In this document: piece by piece, positions 24,927 to 33,186 of the stretch
Numbering within the stretch: position 1 is the stretch's first letter
How the letters are laid out: the number at the start of each line of letters is the position of its first letter
NCBI GenBank assembly: GCA_001002285.1
Contig: LCLX01000003.1
Span: forward strand, 62,001 to 126,000
Direction of reading: 5' to 3'
DNA from: Microgenomates group bacterium GW2011_GWC1_46_15
GTDB lineage: Bacteria > Patescibacteria > Microgenomatia > UBA1400 > UBA12028
DNA: 64,000 bases
Translations under genes and position numbers: made by a program
The notes under the pieces: model-generated
Seen by the model: the letters and a program-made list of their open reading frames with translations, nothing else
What the model was told of the DNA's origin: nothing
The model's database searches: none

Positions 24927-25802
24927 ATGCAAAAACCATTTTTCTCTGTCATCATTCCAACGTTAGACGAAGAAAAATACCTTCCTAGTCTTCTTCACGA
25001 TCTTCACAAACAAACATTTCACGAATATGAAATCATCATTGTCGATGGAAAATCAAAAGATCGTACACAGGAAATTGTTCAATTATTCACACAAGAACAC
25101 CCCCAGACCATGTTGCTTATTTCAAAAAAACGCAATGTAGGCATGCAACGCAATCTTGGGGCAAAATACGCAAAAGGATCCATGTTAGTTTTCCTAGACG
25201 CCGATACGCGCATCCCGCGCTATTTTCTTGAGGGAGTCCACTATCACCTCATGCGGCGCAATGTTGATGCATGGGCAACAGAGCCTCAGGCAGATACAAA
25301 TGATGCAAAAGACAAGCTTTCCCTCCGATTTTATAACTCAATCAACGACGTTGCCCTGCTTATCAAGAAACCATTTGTTGTGGGAGCCTGTATAGGATGT
25401 AAAAAAAATGTTTTTGTAGCGCTTCATGGATTTGACGAGGCACTTGCTATCGGCGAAGACTGGGATTTTATACATCGACTTCTTGTTGCACCATATTCAT
25501 TTACTATTTTTACTGATCCACATTTTGTACTTTCATTCCGAAGATTCCGAAAAGAGGGGATGTTCCATATGATCAATCACAACTTCATTTCAACGCTCCG
25601 CGCAGTATTAAATGAAAAAATAACAGGGCCGGTTGCCTCTTATCCCATGCTTGGAGGTTCATACTTTATGACACCAAAGAAAAAGAGTTCTTTTTCTCTA
25701 TCAATGAAAAATTTCGTGACGATTTTTTCGAAGATGTCGAAACAACAAAAGAAAAATGTGCAAACTATTTTAACCCAACTCAAAACATACTTTCCAGAAT
25801 AA
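24927..25802 (+). CDS. family 2 glycosyltransferase
   Basis: The 291-residue enzyme opens with FFSVIIPTLDEEKYLPSLL and IIIVDGKSKDRTQEI, the nucleotide-sugar binding GT-A fold. LVFLDADTRIP contains the D-x-D metal site, and GEDWDFIHRL the catalytic acidic region. There is no N-terminal membrane anchor; the C-terminus is basic. It probably transfers a sugar to a lipid or surface polymer, but acceptor and donor are unknown. The gene stands alone on the plus strand, convergent with the DNA ligase gene 12 bases away. Confidence 0.88.
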   Translation: MQKPFFSVIIPTLDEEKYLPSLLHDLHKQTFHEYEIIIVDGKSKDRTQEIVQLFTQEHPQTMLLISKKRNVGMQRNLGAKYAKGSMLVFLDADTRIPRYFLEGVHYHLMRRNVDAWATEPQADTNDAKDKLSLRFYNSINDVALLIKKPFVVGACIGCKKNVFVALHGFDEALAIGEDWDFIHRLLVAPYSFTIFTDPHFVLSFRRFRKEGMFHMINHNFISTLRAVLNEKITGPVASYPMLGGSYFMTPKKKSSFSLSMKNFVTIFSKMSKQQKKNVQTILTQLKTYFPE

Positions 25803-25813
25803 GTGGCCGCGTG

Positions 25814-27547
25814 TTATATCGCGCGTAGTTCTTTCACCGTCGTCGCTTGATCCGGTGTTTTGTCATCGCGGAATCGTTCGAGGCGTGGGAATCGCAGTGC
25901 TTTTTCTGCCGAGTGGGTTGGCGAGTTTGTAATTTCGTCTGCAGCAACTTCTACGACGAGCGATGGTTTCATCCACACATCGGGAATCAAGTTTTCGTGA
26001 ACAAGATACTCTTTCGGCTGCGACTTGACCGCAAGTTTTTCTGCGCGGGTTTTGAGTTCTTTCCACTGATCATCGCTTAATCCTGTCCCAATTTTTGCAA
26101 CCGTGCGGATCGTATCGCTTTTTTCATCCCGTACGCCAACTAAAAATGCTCCAACACCAAACCCCGTGCGCTTTCCTTGCCCTTTGTAGTACCCCATCAC
26201 GATACAATCTAACGTATCGGATAGCTTCCCAACCGCCCCCTCTTCTTCCTTAAACTTCACCCAACTCCACCCGCGGCGCCCCGGCTGATACTCACTGGCA
26301 TACTGCTTTATAACCGCACCTTCTAATCCGGTAGAAAGCTGTTTCGCATGGAACTCACGCAACTCTTTTGGAGAATCCGTAATAATATATGGCGCAAGCA
26401 CAAACACACTTCCCCGTTTTATTGTTTGTTCAAGAATTTCTTTGCGCTCGTACAGCGGAATATGCAGCAAGTTTTTTCCGTTTTTATACAAAATATCAAA
26501 CACAAAAAAGCGCAATGGGACACGCGCCGCTGTTTCTTCAATATCATGTTTGCGTTTGCGTTGAATCGTTTGTTGGAACGGCAAAAGCTTGTCTGTTTCG
26601 GGATCGTACCCAACCGCTTCCGAGTCCAAAATAATCTCATCCGCGTCAATGGCATCAAGCGCCCGATCTGTTGCTAACTCGGGAAACATCCCGCTTGATT
26701 CCTCGAGGTTGCGGGTGAATGTACGAATGTGCCATTCCTTGCCTGATTTCTGTATATGAATAGACACGCGCGTGCCGTCGTACTTGGGTTCAACATAGAC
26801 TTTGCCCATTTTTTCAATCATTTCGTCAGCCGTGTGCAGCCGCTGGCAAAGCGCCGGCGCGATGGGAATGCCGAGTTCAATATCAAAAGAATCGAGCCCT
26901 TTTTCGCCCTCTGCCAAAAATACGCGTGCGAACTTACCGATATCCGCCTTCATCTGATACGCCAACTCCAACGGCTTGCGCAACGATTTATCGCCTGTTT
27001 TCGCCCACGACAACGCGTCCAACAGCGTCATCTGCGAGAACCCAAGACGCAGTGTTCCCAAAAGGATGCGCACGGTGTATTTTGCCGTTAACCCAGAGCT
27101 CTTCCGCAAAATTTCTGCCATGTGCTGAAGTTTGCGCTCTTGGCTTCCCACACCCCCCTCTTTTGCCAAAGCGAGAAGCGCGTTAAACACTTCTAGAATA
27201 GAACGTGTGTCTTCTGCGTGGGTGTGCAAAAGGTGTTCCGCAACATCACCGAGATCGCCGCATGATTTAAACAGTGATAAAACGGATGAAAGACGCTCTT
27301 TATTATCGGCCTTCGTTGAAGCCGTATCAACACACTCTGCCAACACACGCATCACCATTTTTTCCGCAAAGTTAAACTCGAGATTCACGTAGAGCGGGGC
27401 CAACCGCCCAAGCAACAACCAACACGCGGGTTCAACATCATCGCGCTGAAGTGTGTTGAATAGATCTGCGAGAAGCGCGGTCATCTCCAACCGTGAAGAT
27501 GTTTTTTCAATTGTGGAAAGGCGTGTACAAAAATCGTGGAACGTCAT
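25814..27547 (-). CDS. ATP-dependent DNA ligase (archaeal/eukaryotic type)
   Basis: The 577-residue enzyme has an N-terminal helical DNA-binding domain (about 1-200), then the nucleotidyltransferase core with EPKYDGTRV, whose Lys near residue 255 is adenylated, and ILDSEAVGYD, FVFDILY, LEGAVIKQY and WVKFK as motifs III-V. It ends with an OB-fold domain. The length and domain order match archaeal LigB-type replicative ligases rather than short bacterial LigD or LigC proteins. The start at 27547 avoids a 55-residue extension through the PIN toxin gene. It lies 7 bases downstream of that toxin. Confidence 0.92.
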   Translation of the reverse strand: MTFHDFCTRLSTIEKTSSRLEMTALLADLFNTLQRDDVEPACWLLLGRLAPLYVNLEFNFAEKMVMRVLAECVDTASTKADNKERLSSVLSLFKSCGDLGDVAEHLLHTHAEDTRSILEVFNALLALAKEGGVGSQERKLQHMAEILRKSSGLTAKYTVRILLGTLRLGFSQMTLLDALSWAKTGDKSLRKPLELAYQMKADIGKFARVFLAEGEKGLDSFDIELGIPIAPALCQRLHTADEMIEKMGKVYVEPKYDGTRVSIHIQKSGKEWHIRTFTRNLEESSGMFPELATDRALDAIDADEIILDSEAVGYDPETDKLLPFQQTIQRKRKHDIEETAARVPLRFFVFDILYKNGKNLLHIPLYERKEILEQTIKRGSVFVLAPYIITDSPKELREFHAKQLSTGLEGAVIKQYASEYQPGRRGWSWVKFKEEEGAVGKLSDTLDCIVMGYYKGQGKRTGFGVGAFLVGVRDEKSDTIRTVAKIGTGLSDDQWKELKTRAEKLAVKSQPKEYLVHENLIPDVWMKPSLVVEVAADEITNSPTHSAEKALRFPRLERFRDDKTPDQATTVKELRAI

Positions 27548-27554
27548 GGGGACA

Positions 27555-27953
27555 TTATAGAGCAAGCGCTCTCCATACTGAACGAAGCTTGCGGTCTTGA
27601 GTAACAAGCGCCGCTTCTCTCTGTTGTAACGCCGCAACAAGTATTCTGGCATCCGAAAAACTGATGCTATGCTCAGCAAACACTTCGAGCGCCTGAGAAG
27701 CTTCTCCCGCATGTTCTATGTGAACATTTTTTATCGAAAATAGGGCGCGGAGAATCAAAATAATTTCTTGTTTTACTTTTTCATATCTCGACTTTAGTAC
27801 CCAAACAAGTTCAAACAACACAATTTCTGGAATAACGACCGTAATTTTCCCATTTTTTGCTTGTGACACAAGCGTAACAAACTCGGGGTTTTCTGTCCTA
27901 TCAAGCATGGCATCAAGTACTGCGCTGGTGTCTACGACGACGACATTCATCAT
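27555..27953 (-). CDS. PIN-domain toxin (VapC-like)
   Basis: The 132-residue protein has the PIN nuclease pattern: VVVDTSAVLDAM with the first Asp, a conserved Glu in IPEIVLFELVWVL, SFSDARILVAA with the third acidic residue, and LVTQDRKLRSV with the last. Such toxins cleave tRNA or rRNA. It follows an AbrB-type antitoxin gene by 5 bases. The Met pair at the start makes the exact first codon uncertain by one residue. Confidence 0.88.
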   Translation of the reverse strand: MMNVVVVDTSAVLDAMLDRTENPEFVTLVSQAKNGKITVVIPEIVLFELVWVLKSRYEKVKQEIILILRALFSIKNVHIEHAGEASQALEVFAEHSISFSDARILVAALQQREAALVTQDRKLRSVWRALAL

Positions 27954-27958
27954 GTGTG

Positions 27959-28219
27959 TTATTTCTTTATGTTTGAAAATTTTGCTTGCATGACTCCATC
28001 AAGTGTTTTATGAATCAGTGCTTTTGTTGGAACATTGCTTGATTCATGGATTGTTCCAAAAAAATCTTCAATGTTTGATTGAATGGCCGGACGAAGCGTC
28101 ATCGTGTCTTTGTGGAATGACAGATGCAACCGTACTCCCTTTTCAAGATTCAACGCTTGGCGGATTTCTGAGGGAATAGTAAACTGTCCTTTTGATGAAA
28201 TGGGAACAATGAACGTCAT
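27959..28219 (-). CDS. AbrB/MazE-family antitoxin (VapB-like)
   Basis: The 86-residue protein begins with the swapped-hairpin DNA-binding domain: VPISSKGQFTIPSEIRQALNLEKGVRL. The C-terminal half is helical and would wrap the partner PIN toxin, encoded 5 bases downstream. It would autorepress the operon and neutralise the toxin. The start at 28219 is favoured over 28255 because the AbrB fold begins there. Confidence 0.87.
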   Translation of the reverse strand: MTFIVPISSKGQFTIPSEIRQALNLEKGVRLHLSFHKDTMTLRPAIQSNIEDFFGTIHESSNVPTKALIHKTLDGVMQAKFSNIKK

Positions 28220-28302
28220 GGATCGTATCCTACCGTACTTTCTTACCATTGTCAATATTCCTTACGTTTGTATGATTGTCTTACGCATAGTGCGCTTAAC
28301 AT

Positions 28303-29427
28303 TTATTCGTTCAGTATGTACCGCACGCCCTTTGTGACGCCATGCTTGCGGATAATACCCTTCGTGATGAGGTCTTTCACATCGCGCAAAATGGTGTCTG
28401 TAGAAATGAGCGGTAGAGCCTCGTTAGCTTCAGCACTCGTGAGCTCCCCTTTTTGCTGAAGAATTTCTAATAAAATAATTTGACGTTCCGAAAGCGCCAC
28501 CTGTTTCCCTAACTTCGACTTCAACTTAATATCCTGCGAAAGTTTTAACACTTGTTGTTTGATGCGGTCCAACTCAACTGCCAAACCGTAGCTAAAGTAT
28601 TCCAACCAATATGTTACGTCCTGGTTCTCGCTTTTTTGCACCGAAAGAATTGCGTTGTAGTACCCCTCAATATCCGCATCAAAGTACTCTTCTAGGCTGA
28701 AAAATCGCTTGACATTGTATCCTTCCGAGTACAGTACAAACATCGCCATCGCACGCGCGGTACGCCCATTTCCCTCGATAAACGGATGGATGCGGACAAG
28801 TTCGTAATGCACAATACCCGCCCGCAGAACTGGATGAATATCCTGTGCTTCTTGAGAGTTTAGCCACTCAAAAAACTCTTCAATGAACTGTGGGACATCA
28901 ACGGAAAGCGGTGGCCTGTATACAACTTCGCCGCTGTCTACACTCCGCACCACAACCTGTTTTGTGCGGTATACGCCAACATTTTCGTCTGGAATGACAC
29001 GGGAAACGACGAGTGAATGCAACGCCCGAAGCATATCTTCGGTGTACTCGGGGTGTTTCACTATTTCTTTCCCACGCTCTTTTTTATCTTCCGACATTCC
29101 AAGATCCTGCGCGTCAATCCACTCGAGGACCGCGCGGTAGTTTAAAACCTCTTGAACGTCACGCTCTTTCGCAAACACGCCGGCCTGTTCTGCCGCCTGC
29201 TCCGGATCATCACCTTTTATTTGAACGATTTTCTCCGTTTGTTCTTTTGTGAGCTCATTTCCCTCAAGATGTGTGCCGTGGTGAATAGATCGCACAAGCG
29301 CTTCTTGGCGGAATTTGGCCTCCCAAGACGGCACGAGCGGTGCGTTATCAATGACTTCTTTGCACGCCTCAATCCGCGAGATGTACTTGAGGAGATTGTT
29401 GGAGATGCGGAATGTTGGTGTGTACAT
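28303..29427 (-). CDS. Fic-family protein (AMP transferase type)
   Basis: The 374-residue protein has the Fic core HPFIEGNGRTAR near residues 214-225, with the catalytic His and nucleotide-binding loop intact. The N-terminal helix contains THLEGNE, resembling the inhibitory [S/T]xxxE[G/N] helix, though the Ser/Thr position is Gly, so autoinhibition may be weaker or shifted. The C-terminal 80 residues form a winged helix (SERQIILLEILQQKGELTSAEANEAL). This Fic-wHTH architecture is common and usually transcription-linked. It is separated from VapBC by 83 bases and lies opposite the second VapBC pair. Confidence 0.9.
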   Translation of the reverse strand: MYTPTFRISNNLLKYISRIEACKEVIDNAPLVPSWEAKFRQEALVRSIHHGTHLEGNELTKEQTEKIVQIKGDDPEQAAEQAGVFAKERDVQEVLNYRAVLEWIDAQDLGMSEDKKERGKEIVKHPEYTEDMLRALHSLVVSRVIPDENVGVYRTKQVVVRSVDSGEVVYRPPLSVDVPQFIEEFFEWLNSQEAQDIHPVLRAGIVHYELVRIHPFIEGNGRTARAMAMFVLYSEGYNVKRFFSLEEYFDADIEGYYNAILSVQKSENQDVTYWLEYFSYGLAVELDRIKQQVLKLSQDIKLKSKLGKQVALSERQIILLEILQQKGELTSAEANEALPLISTDTILRDVKDLITKGIIRKHGVTKGVRYILNE

Positions 29428-29548
29428 ATGCGCGCGACACTTTCAGCTACTCGGCAGATCATATGAAAATCGAAGGCAATTGTTGCAGATTCTGCGGGGA
29501 AAGTAAAGGGAGGAGAGATCGGGACGTACAGCATATCCATTTTGCATA

Positions 29549-29576
29549 TTGATTTTCTCCGCATTTTTGATATACA
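29549..29576 (+). promoter_or_regulatory. promoter of the second toxin-antitoxin operon
   Basis: TTGATT (29549-29554), 16 bases, TATACA (29571-29576). The antitoxin ATG at 29588 follows within 12 bases, so the leader would be only a few bases long. Another GATCGGGAC repeat copy lies just upstream near 29517. Confidence 0.6.
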
Positions 29577-29587
29577 CATATATACAT

Positions 29588-29827
29588 ATGTTAAATAAGC
29601 GCACAAATATTATGTTTGATGAAAACGTCTGGAATACCCTAGCGTTATACGCAAAGAAAAAGAAGACTACTGTCGGAGTTCTTGTGCGAGATGCTGTAGA
29701 AAAAACATACAGTGTTTCCGATAAACAAAAGCGTATGATGCGGGCACACCGAAATATTGTAAAGCTCCGTACCGTAGGTAAATCCCTCGACTACAAAGCA
29801 CTCATCGAAGAGGGGAGAAAATGGTAA
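29588..29827 (+). CDS. ribbon-helix-helix type antitoxin
   Basis: The 79-residue protein begins NKRTNIMFDENVWNTLALYAKKKKTTVGVLVRDAV, the strand-helix-helix pattern of RHH repressors used as VapB-type antitoxins. The C-terminal part is basic and would contact the toxin. The gene overlaps the downstream PIN toxin by 7 bases. The start at 29588 follows the promoter and is the first Met of the RHH fold; a longer frame to 29549 lacks sense. Confidence 0.82.
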   Translation: MLNKRTNIMFDENVWNTLALYAKKKKTTVGVLVRDAVEKTYSVSDKQKRMMRAHRNIVKLRTVGKSLDYKALIEEGRKW

Positions 29828-30213
29828 ACATCGTTATTGACGCTTCTTTTCTTCTCGCTTATCTCCTCCCAGATGAAAAATATCCTGAAGCTGATAAAGC
29901 AATACTTTCGCACATTGCCGAAGAAGTTCATTGCATTGCTCCGTCGTTGTTGAAGTTTGAGGTTGCGAACGCATTATACGTAGCGGTTCTCAGAAAACGC
30001 ATATCTCCTCCATTGGCGCAAAAACTTATAAAACATATGCTTGATTTATGTATCGAAGAATACCCTATTCAATTTCTTGACGCACTCCAGGTTTCTTTCA
30101 AACATCATCTTAGCGTGTATGACGCGTCATACCTTGTGCTTGCACGGAAACATCGCACCACACTGCTGACGATGGATAAAGAGTTGAAAAAAGTATCTCA
30201 AGAAAAACTGTGA
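29821..30213 (+). CDS. PIN-domain toxin (VapC-like)
   Basis: The 130-residue protein has IVIDASFLLAYLL with the first Asp, LKFEVANAL with the conserved Glu, SVYDASYLVLARKH with the third Asp and LLTMDKELKKV with the fourth. It is a second, unrelated VapC-type nuclease in the window, paired with an RHH antitoxin rather than an AbrB one. Its stop is 2 bases from the convergent gene at 30215. Confidence 0.88.
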   Translation: MVNIVIDASFLLAYLLPDEKYPEADKAILSHIAEEVHCIAPSLLKFEVANALYVAVLRKRISPPLAQKLIKHMLDLCIEEYPIQFLDALQVSFKHHLSVYDASYLVLARKHRTTLLTMDKELKKVSQEKL

Positions 30214-30214
30214 A

Positions 30215-30511
30215 TCATTGAAACGGCGCACTGCTAGAACTTGGAAGTCTTGCAATGATTTGCTGTATTTTCTGTTCTTTTTCTTTCTTTTCTTTAAGAA
30301 GTTCTGCTTGTTCATCAAGAAGGTTTTGAGATTTGTTGGCTGTTAGTTCTGTAATAAGTTGGTTTAATCTTAAATTTATCTCTTCCATTCGCGCGGAAAG
30401 TTCTTGCAGTCGCGCCTTATCTATTTTGTGTTCTTGTAATTTTCGTGCCAATCCGCCAAGACCAACATGCTGCGATTGCTCACCTTGTCTAACATCTCTT
30501 CCAAGTGCCAT
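30215..30511 (-). CDS. small coiled-coil protein, unknown
   Basis: The 98-residue protein is soluble, with a Gly-rich N-terminus (VGLGGLARKLQEHKIDKARL) and a long Glu/Lys/Leu helix from about residue 35 to 85, which should form a coiled coil. It ends in a Ser-rich tail. No family is recognised. The start at 30511 is the Met after which the sequence becomes protein-like. It is divergent from the transketolase gene, with 50 bases between them. Confidence 0.6.
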   Translation of the reverse strand: MALGRDVRQGEQSQHVGLGGLARKLQEHKIDKARLQELSARMEEINLRLNQLITELTANKSQNLLDEQAELLKEKKEKEQKIQQIIARLPSSSSAPFQ

Positions 30512-30561
30512 GGTTTTCCCCTTCGTATATACTGAGTATTGAAATACGTTTATCACAATCT

Positions 30562-31413
30562 ATGCCTGCCAAAACATCTTTTGATCAGCTTGTCGCCACC
30601 GCTAAAGACATTCGTAAAGATATTATTGAAATGTTATTTACTGCCGGCTCTGGCCACTCCGCTGGATCACTTGGAATGGCCGATGTATTTACAGCACTCT
30701 ACTTTTCTGTGTTGAGTCACCAGCCAGACAACCCCTGGTGGGAAGACCGTGACCGCCTTCTTGTTTCCAACGGCCACATTTGCCCCGTGTGGTATGCCAC
30801 GCTTGCGCGCGCGAGCTACTTTGCGCACGAAGAACTTTTTACACTCCGTAAGTTTGGGTCACGCCTGCAGGGCCACCCGGTCATGCACGAACTTCCGGGA
30901 ATAGAAAACACTTCGGGTTCGCTGGGACAAGGAATTTCGCAAGCGGTTGGCGTTGCATTGGCCGCGAAACTTCAGCATAAAACATATCACACGTTTTGCA
31001 TCATGGGCGACGGCGAACAGGATGAGGGTGAAGTGTGGGAGGCGTACTCGTTTGCCGCAGCGCACACATTAACAAACCTCACGGTCATCATGGACCGTAA
31101 CATGATCCAAAGCGAGGGATATACCGAACACATTCTTCCACTCGAGCCATTGCGGTCGAAGTTGTACGCGTTTGGGTGGGACGTGATGGAAGTTGATGGA
31201 CACGACATTCCCCAGCTTATTCATGTTTTGCGCGAGGCAAAAAGCGCGTACCTCCGCCCCACTGTTGTGATCGCGCACACCATTCCTGGAAAAGGCGTTG
31301 ATTTTATGGAAGGAAAGTACGACTGGCACGCACAACCGCCACGGACCGTTGAAGAAGCACGAACCGCATTAAATGATCTGCAAACACTACAAGGAAAAAT
31401 TGATCATGACTGA
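30562..31413 (+). CDS. tktA: transketolase, N-terminal subunit
   Basis: The 283-residue subunit binds thiamine diphosphate: GHSAGSLGMADVFTALYF at the start, GSLGQGISQAVGVALAAK, and GDGEQDEGEVWEA with NLTVIMDRN forming the Mg-ThDP motif. In many archaea and CPR bacteria transketolase is split into two genes, and the next gene encodes the other half. It transfers two-carbon units in the non-oxidative pentose phosphate pathway, linking sugar intermediates to ribose for nucleotides. The stop codon lies inside the start of the partner gene (8-base overlap), favouring equal synthesis. Confidence 0.93.
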   Translation: MPAKTSFDQLVATAKDIRKDIIEMLFTAGSGHSAGSLGMADVFTALYFSVLSHQPDNPWWEDRDRLLVSNGHICPVWYATLARASYFAHEELFTLRKFGSRLQGHPVMHELPGIENTSGSLGQGISQAVGVALAAKLQHKTYHTFCIMGDGEQDEGEVWEAYSFAAAHTLTNLTVIMDRNMIQSEGYTEHILPLEPLRSKLYAFGWDVMEVDGHDIPQLIHVLREAKSAYLRPTVVIAHTIPGKGVDFMEGKYDWHAQPPRTVEEARTALNDLQTLQGKIDHD

Positions 31414-32401
31414 CACACACAGCCCAATGCTATCATCGCAAACAGTAAAAAAAGCGACGCGCGACGGGTTCGGCGAAACACTTGTGGAACTGGCAAAAAA
31501 CGATACAAAAATTGTCGCGCTCACCGCTGATTTAACAAGTTCGGTCCGTATGCAGGCGTTTGCGGAAACATTTCCCGACCGGTTTTTTACTGTTGGCATC
31601 GCGGAACAAAACATGATCGGGATTGCCGCCGGTCTCGCGATGTCCGGGTTTACGCCATTTGCCGCAACGTACGGCGTGTTCATGGGACGCGCGTGGGATC
31701 AAATCCGCGTGTCAGTGTGTCTGAATAATCTCAACGTCAAACTCATTGGAACACACGCAGGCGTTTCTGTTGGCGCGGACGGCGGGACCGCGCAAGCGCT
31801 TGAGGATATCGCGATGCTCCGCGCGCTTCCCAACCTCACAATCATATGTCCCGCAGACTATGAGGAAACAAAAAAAGCAGTACGGGCGGCGGCGCAGATG
31901 CGCGGGCCTGTGTACATCCGATTGTCGCGTGAAGAGTCCCCAATTCTTACGCAATCGCATATGCCGTTTGAGATTGGAAAAGCGCAGATTTTACGCCAGG
32001 GCCAAGATGTAACCATTATTGGGTGCGGGCCACTCTTAGATGAAGCGTTACGGGCTGCGGCATTTTTAGAAAAAGAAGGTATTTCTGCTGAAGTCATCAA
32101 CTGCCACACGATAAAACCGATTGATCGGGATACGTTGGTAGCGTCTGCGCGCAAAACACGGTGCGTTGTTACTGTTGAAAATCACCAAATCCGTGGCGGG
32201 CTCGGCGGAGCGGTTGCGGAAACGCTTGCGCAACGCTTTCCCGTTCCCATAGAAATGATTGGTGTACACGATAGTTTTGGCCAGTCAGGAACCGCCGAAG
32301 AGTTGCTTCAAGCCTACGAGTTAACCGCGCCGTTTATTGTGAAAGCCGTCGAATACGTGATGAAAAGAAAACACTCTTCATTGTTTCCGGCAGTTGATTA
32401 A
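31406..32401 (+). CDS. tktB: transketolase, C-terminal subunit
   Basis: The 331-residue subunit carries the pyrimidine-binding domain: VALTADLTSSVRMQAFAE, FFTVGIAEQNMIGIAAGLA with the catalytic Glu, and GTHAGVSVGADGGTAQALED. The C-terminal domain (PFEIGKAQILRQGQDVTIIG) is typical of transketolase. Together with the preceding gene it makes a full enzyme. Its last 68 bases overlap, on the opposite strand, the 3' end of the NnrD-like gene. Confidence 0.93.
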   Translation: MTDTHSPMLSSQTVKKATRDGFGETLVELAKNDTKIVALTADLTSSVRMQAFAETFPDRFFTVGIAEQNMIGIAAGLAMSGFTPFAATYGVFMGRAWDQIRVSVCLNNLNVKLIGTHAGVSVGADGGTAQALEDIAMLRALPNLTIICPADYEETKKAVRAAAQMRGPVYIRLSREESPILTQSHMPFEIGKAQILRQGQDVTIIGCGPLLDEALRAAAFLEKEGISAEVINCHTIKPIDRDTLVASARKTRCVVTVENHQIRGGLGGAVAETLAQRFPVPIEMIGVHDSFGQSGTAEELLQAYELTAPFIVKAVEYVMKRKHSSLFPAVD

Positions 32402-33167
32402 CCAAATCGCTGGAGTTGAAAAAAGGGCCAACTTTTTTGTAAAGGTCATCTCCTGCTTTTTTATTCAAATAACTTCCAACAACCGCGCTGGGAAAAGCGT
32501 CGCTTGTGCAGTACAACGCAGCAATCAAACCCGCCAACACATCGCCCGTTCCACCTTTTGTCATACCTTCGTTGCCTCCATCCACTTCCTCATACTGTTT
32601 CCCCATCGCAACCACATCGTGCTGTCCCTTGAGAACAATACACACATCATGATGCTGACGGCTATCTTCACACACTTCTTGTGGGATTTTTGCTGATTTC
32701 CCAAACACTCGCTCATACTCTTTATGGTGTGGTGTCACAATGATGTGTTCATTGAGCAGTGAAACATCAACCATCTGCAGGGCACCCGCATCAATAACCC
32801 ATTTTTTCTGCTGATATTTCTTCAATAATGTGTTGGTTAATTGAGCGGTTTCATCGTCGCGCGTCATGCCAGGACCGATCAACACACAGTTAGCTTCTTC
32901 AATATATGTTTCAACTTTTCCGCGGGGAACAACGACGCCGTTCCAAAACTTTTTCTTTGCTTCTTTAAGGTTCGTATTATTCTCGGGCGTTGAGGAGTAA
33001 AATACCATGTCGACAATTTTGGTCGCAATATCAAGGCTCCATGCACTTGCGGCATGGAATAAATCGCTCCCACCAATAATAAGCAACCGACCGTTTTCTC
33101 CCTTATGCAAGTTTTTTTGCGGTAAACGAATCTGTTTGAGGTATGTACTGATGTTCATTACGTTCAT
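32334..33167 (-). CDS. nnrD: ADP/ATP-dependent NAD(P)H-hydrate dehydratase (NnrD-like)
   Basis: The 277-residue protein belongs to the YjeF C-terminal, ribokinase-like family: NGRLLIIGGSDLFHAASAWS near residue 25, VLIGPGMTRDDE, IVTPHHKEYERVFG, and KGGTGDVLAGLIAALYC with the catalytic Asp. It repairs hydrated NADH and NADPH. The epimerase (YjeF N-terminal) domain is absent from this chain. The 3' end overlaps transketolase on the other strand by 68 bases, an unusually long antisense overlap. recF lies upstream on the same strand. Confidence 0.88.
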   Translation of the reverse strand: MNVMNISTYLKQIRLPQKNLHKGENGRLLIIGGSDLFHAASAWSLDIATKIVDMVFYSSTPENNTNLKEAKKKFWNGVVVPRGKVETYIEEANCVLIGPGMTRDDETAQLTNTLLKKYQQKKWVIDAGALQMVDVSLLNEHIIVTPHHKEYERVFGKSAKIPQEVCEDSRQHHDVCIVLKGQHDVVAMGKQYEEVDGGNEGMTKGGTGDVLAGLIAALYCTSDAFPSAVVGSYLNKKAGDDLYKKVGPFFNSSDLVNQLPETMKSVFFSSRIRRLSQ

Positions 33168-33186
33168 CTTCCATCTGTATTGTACG

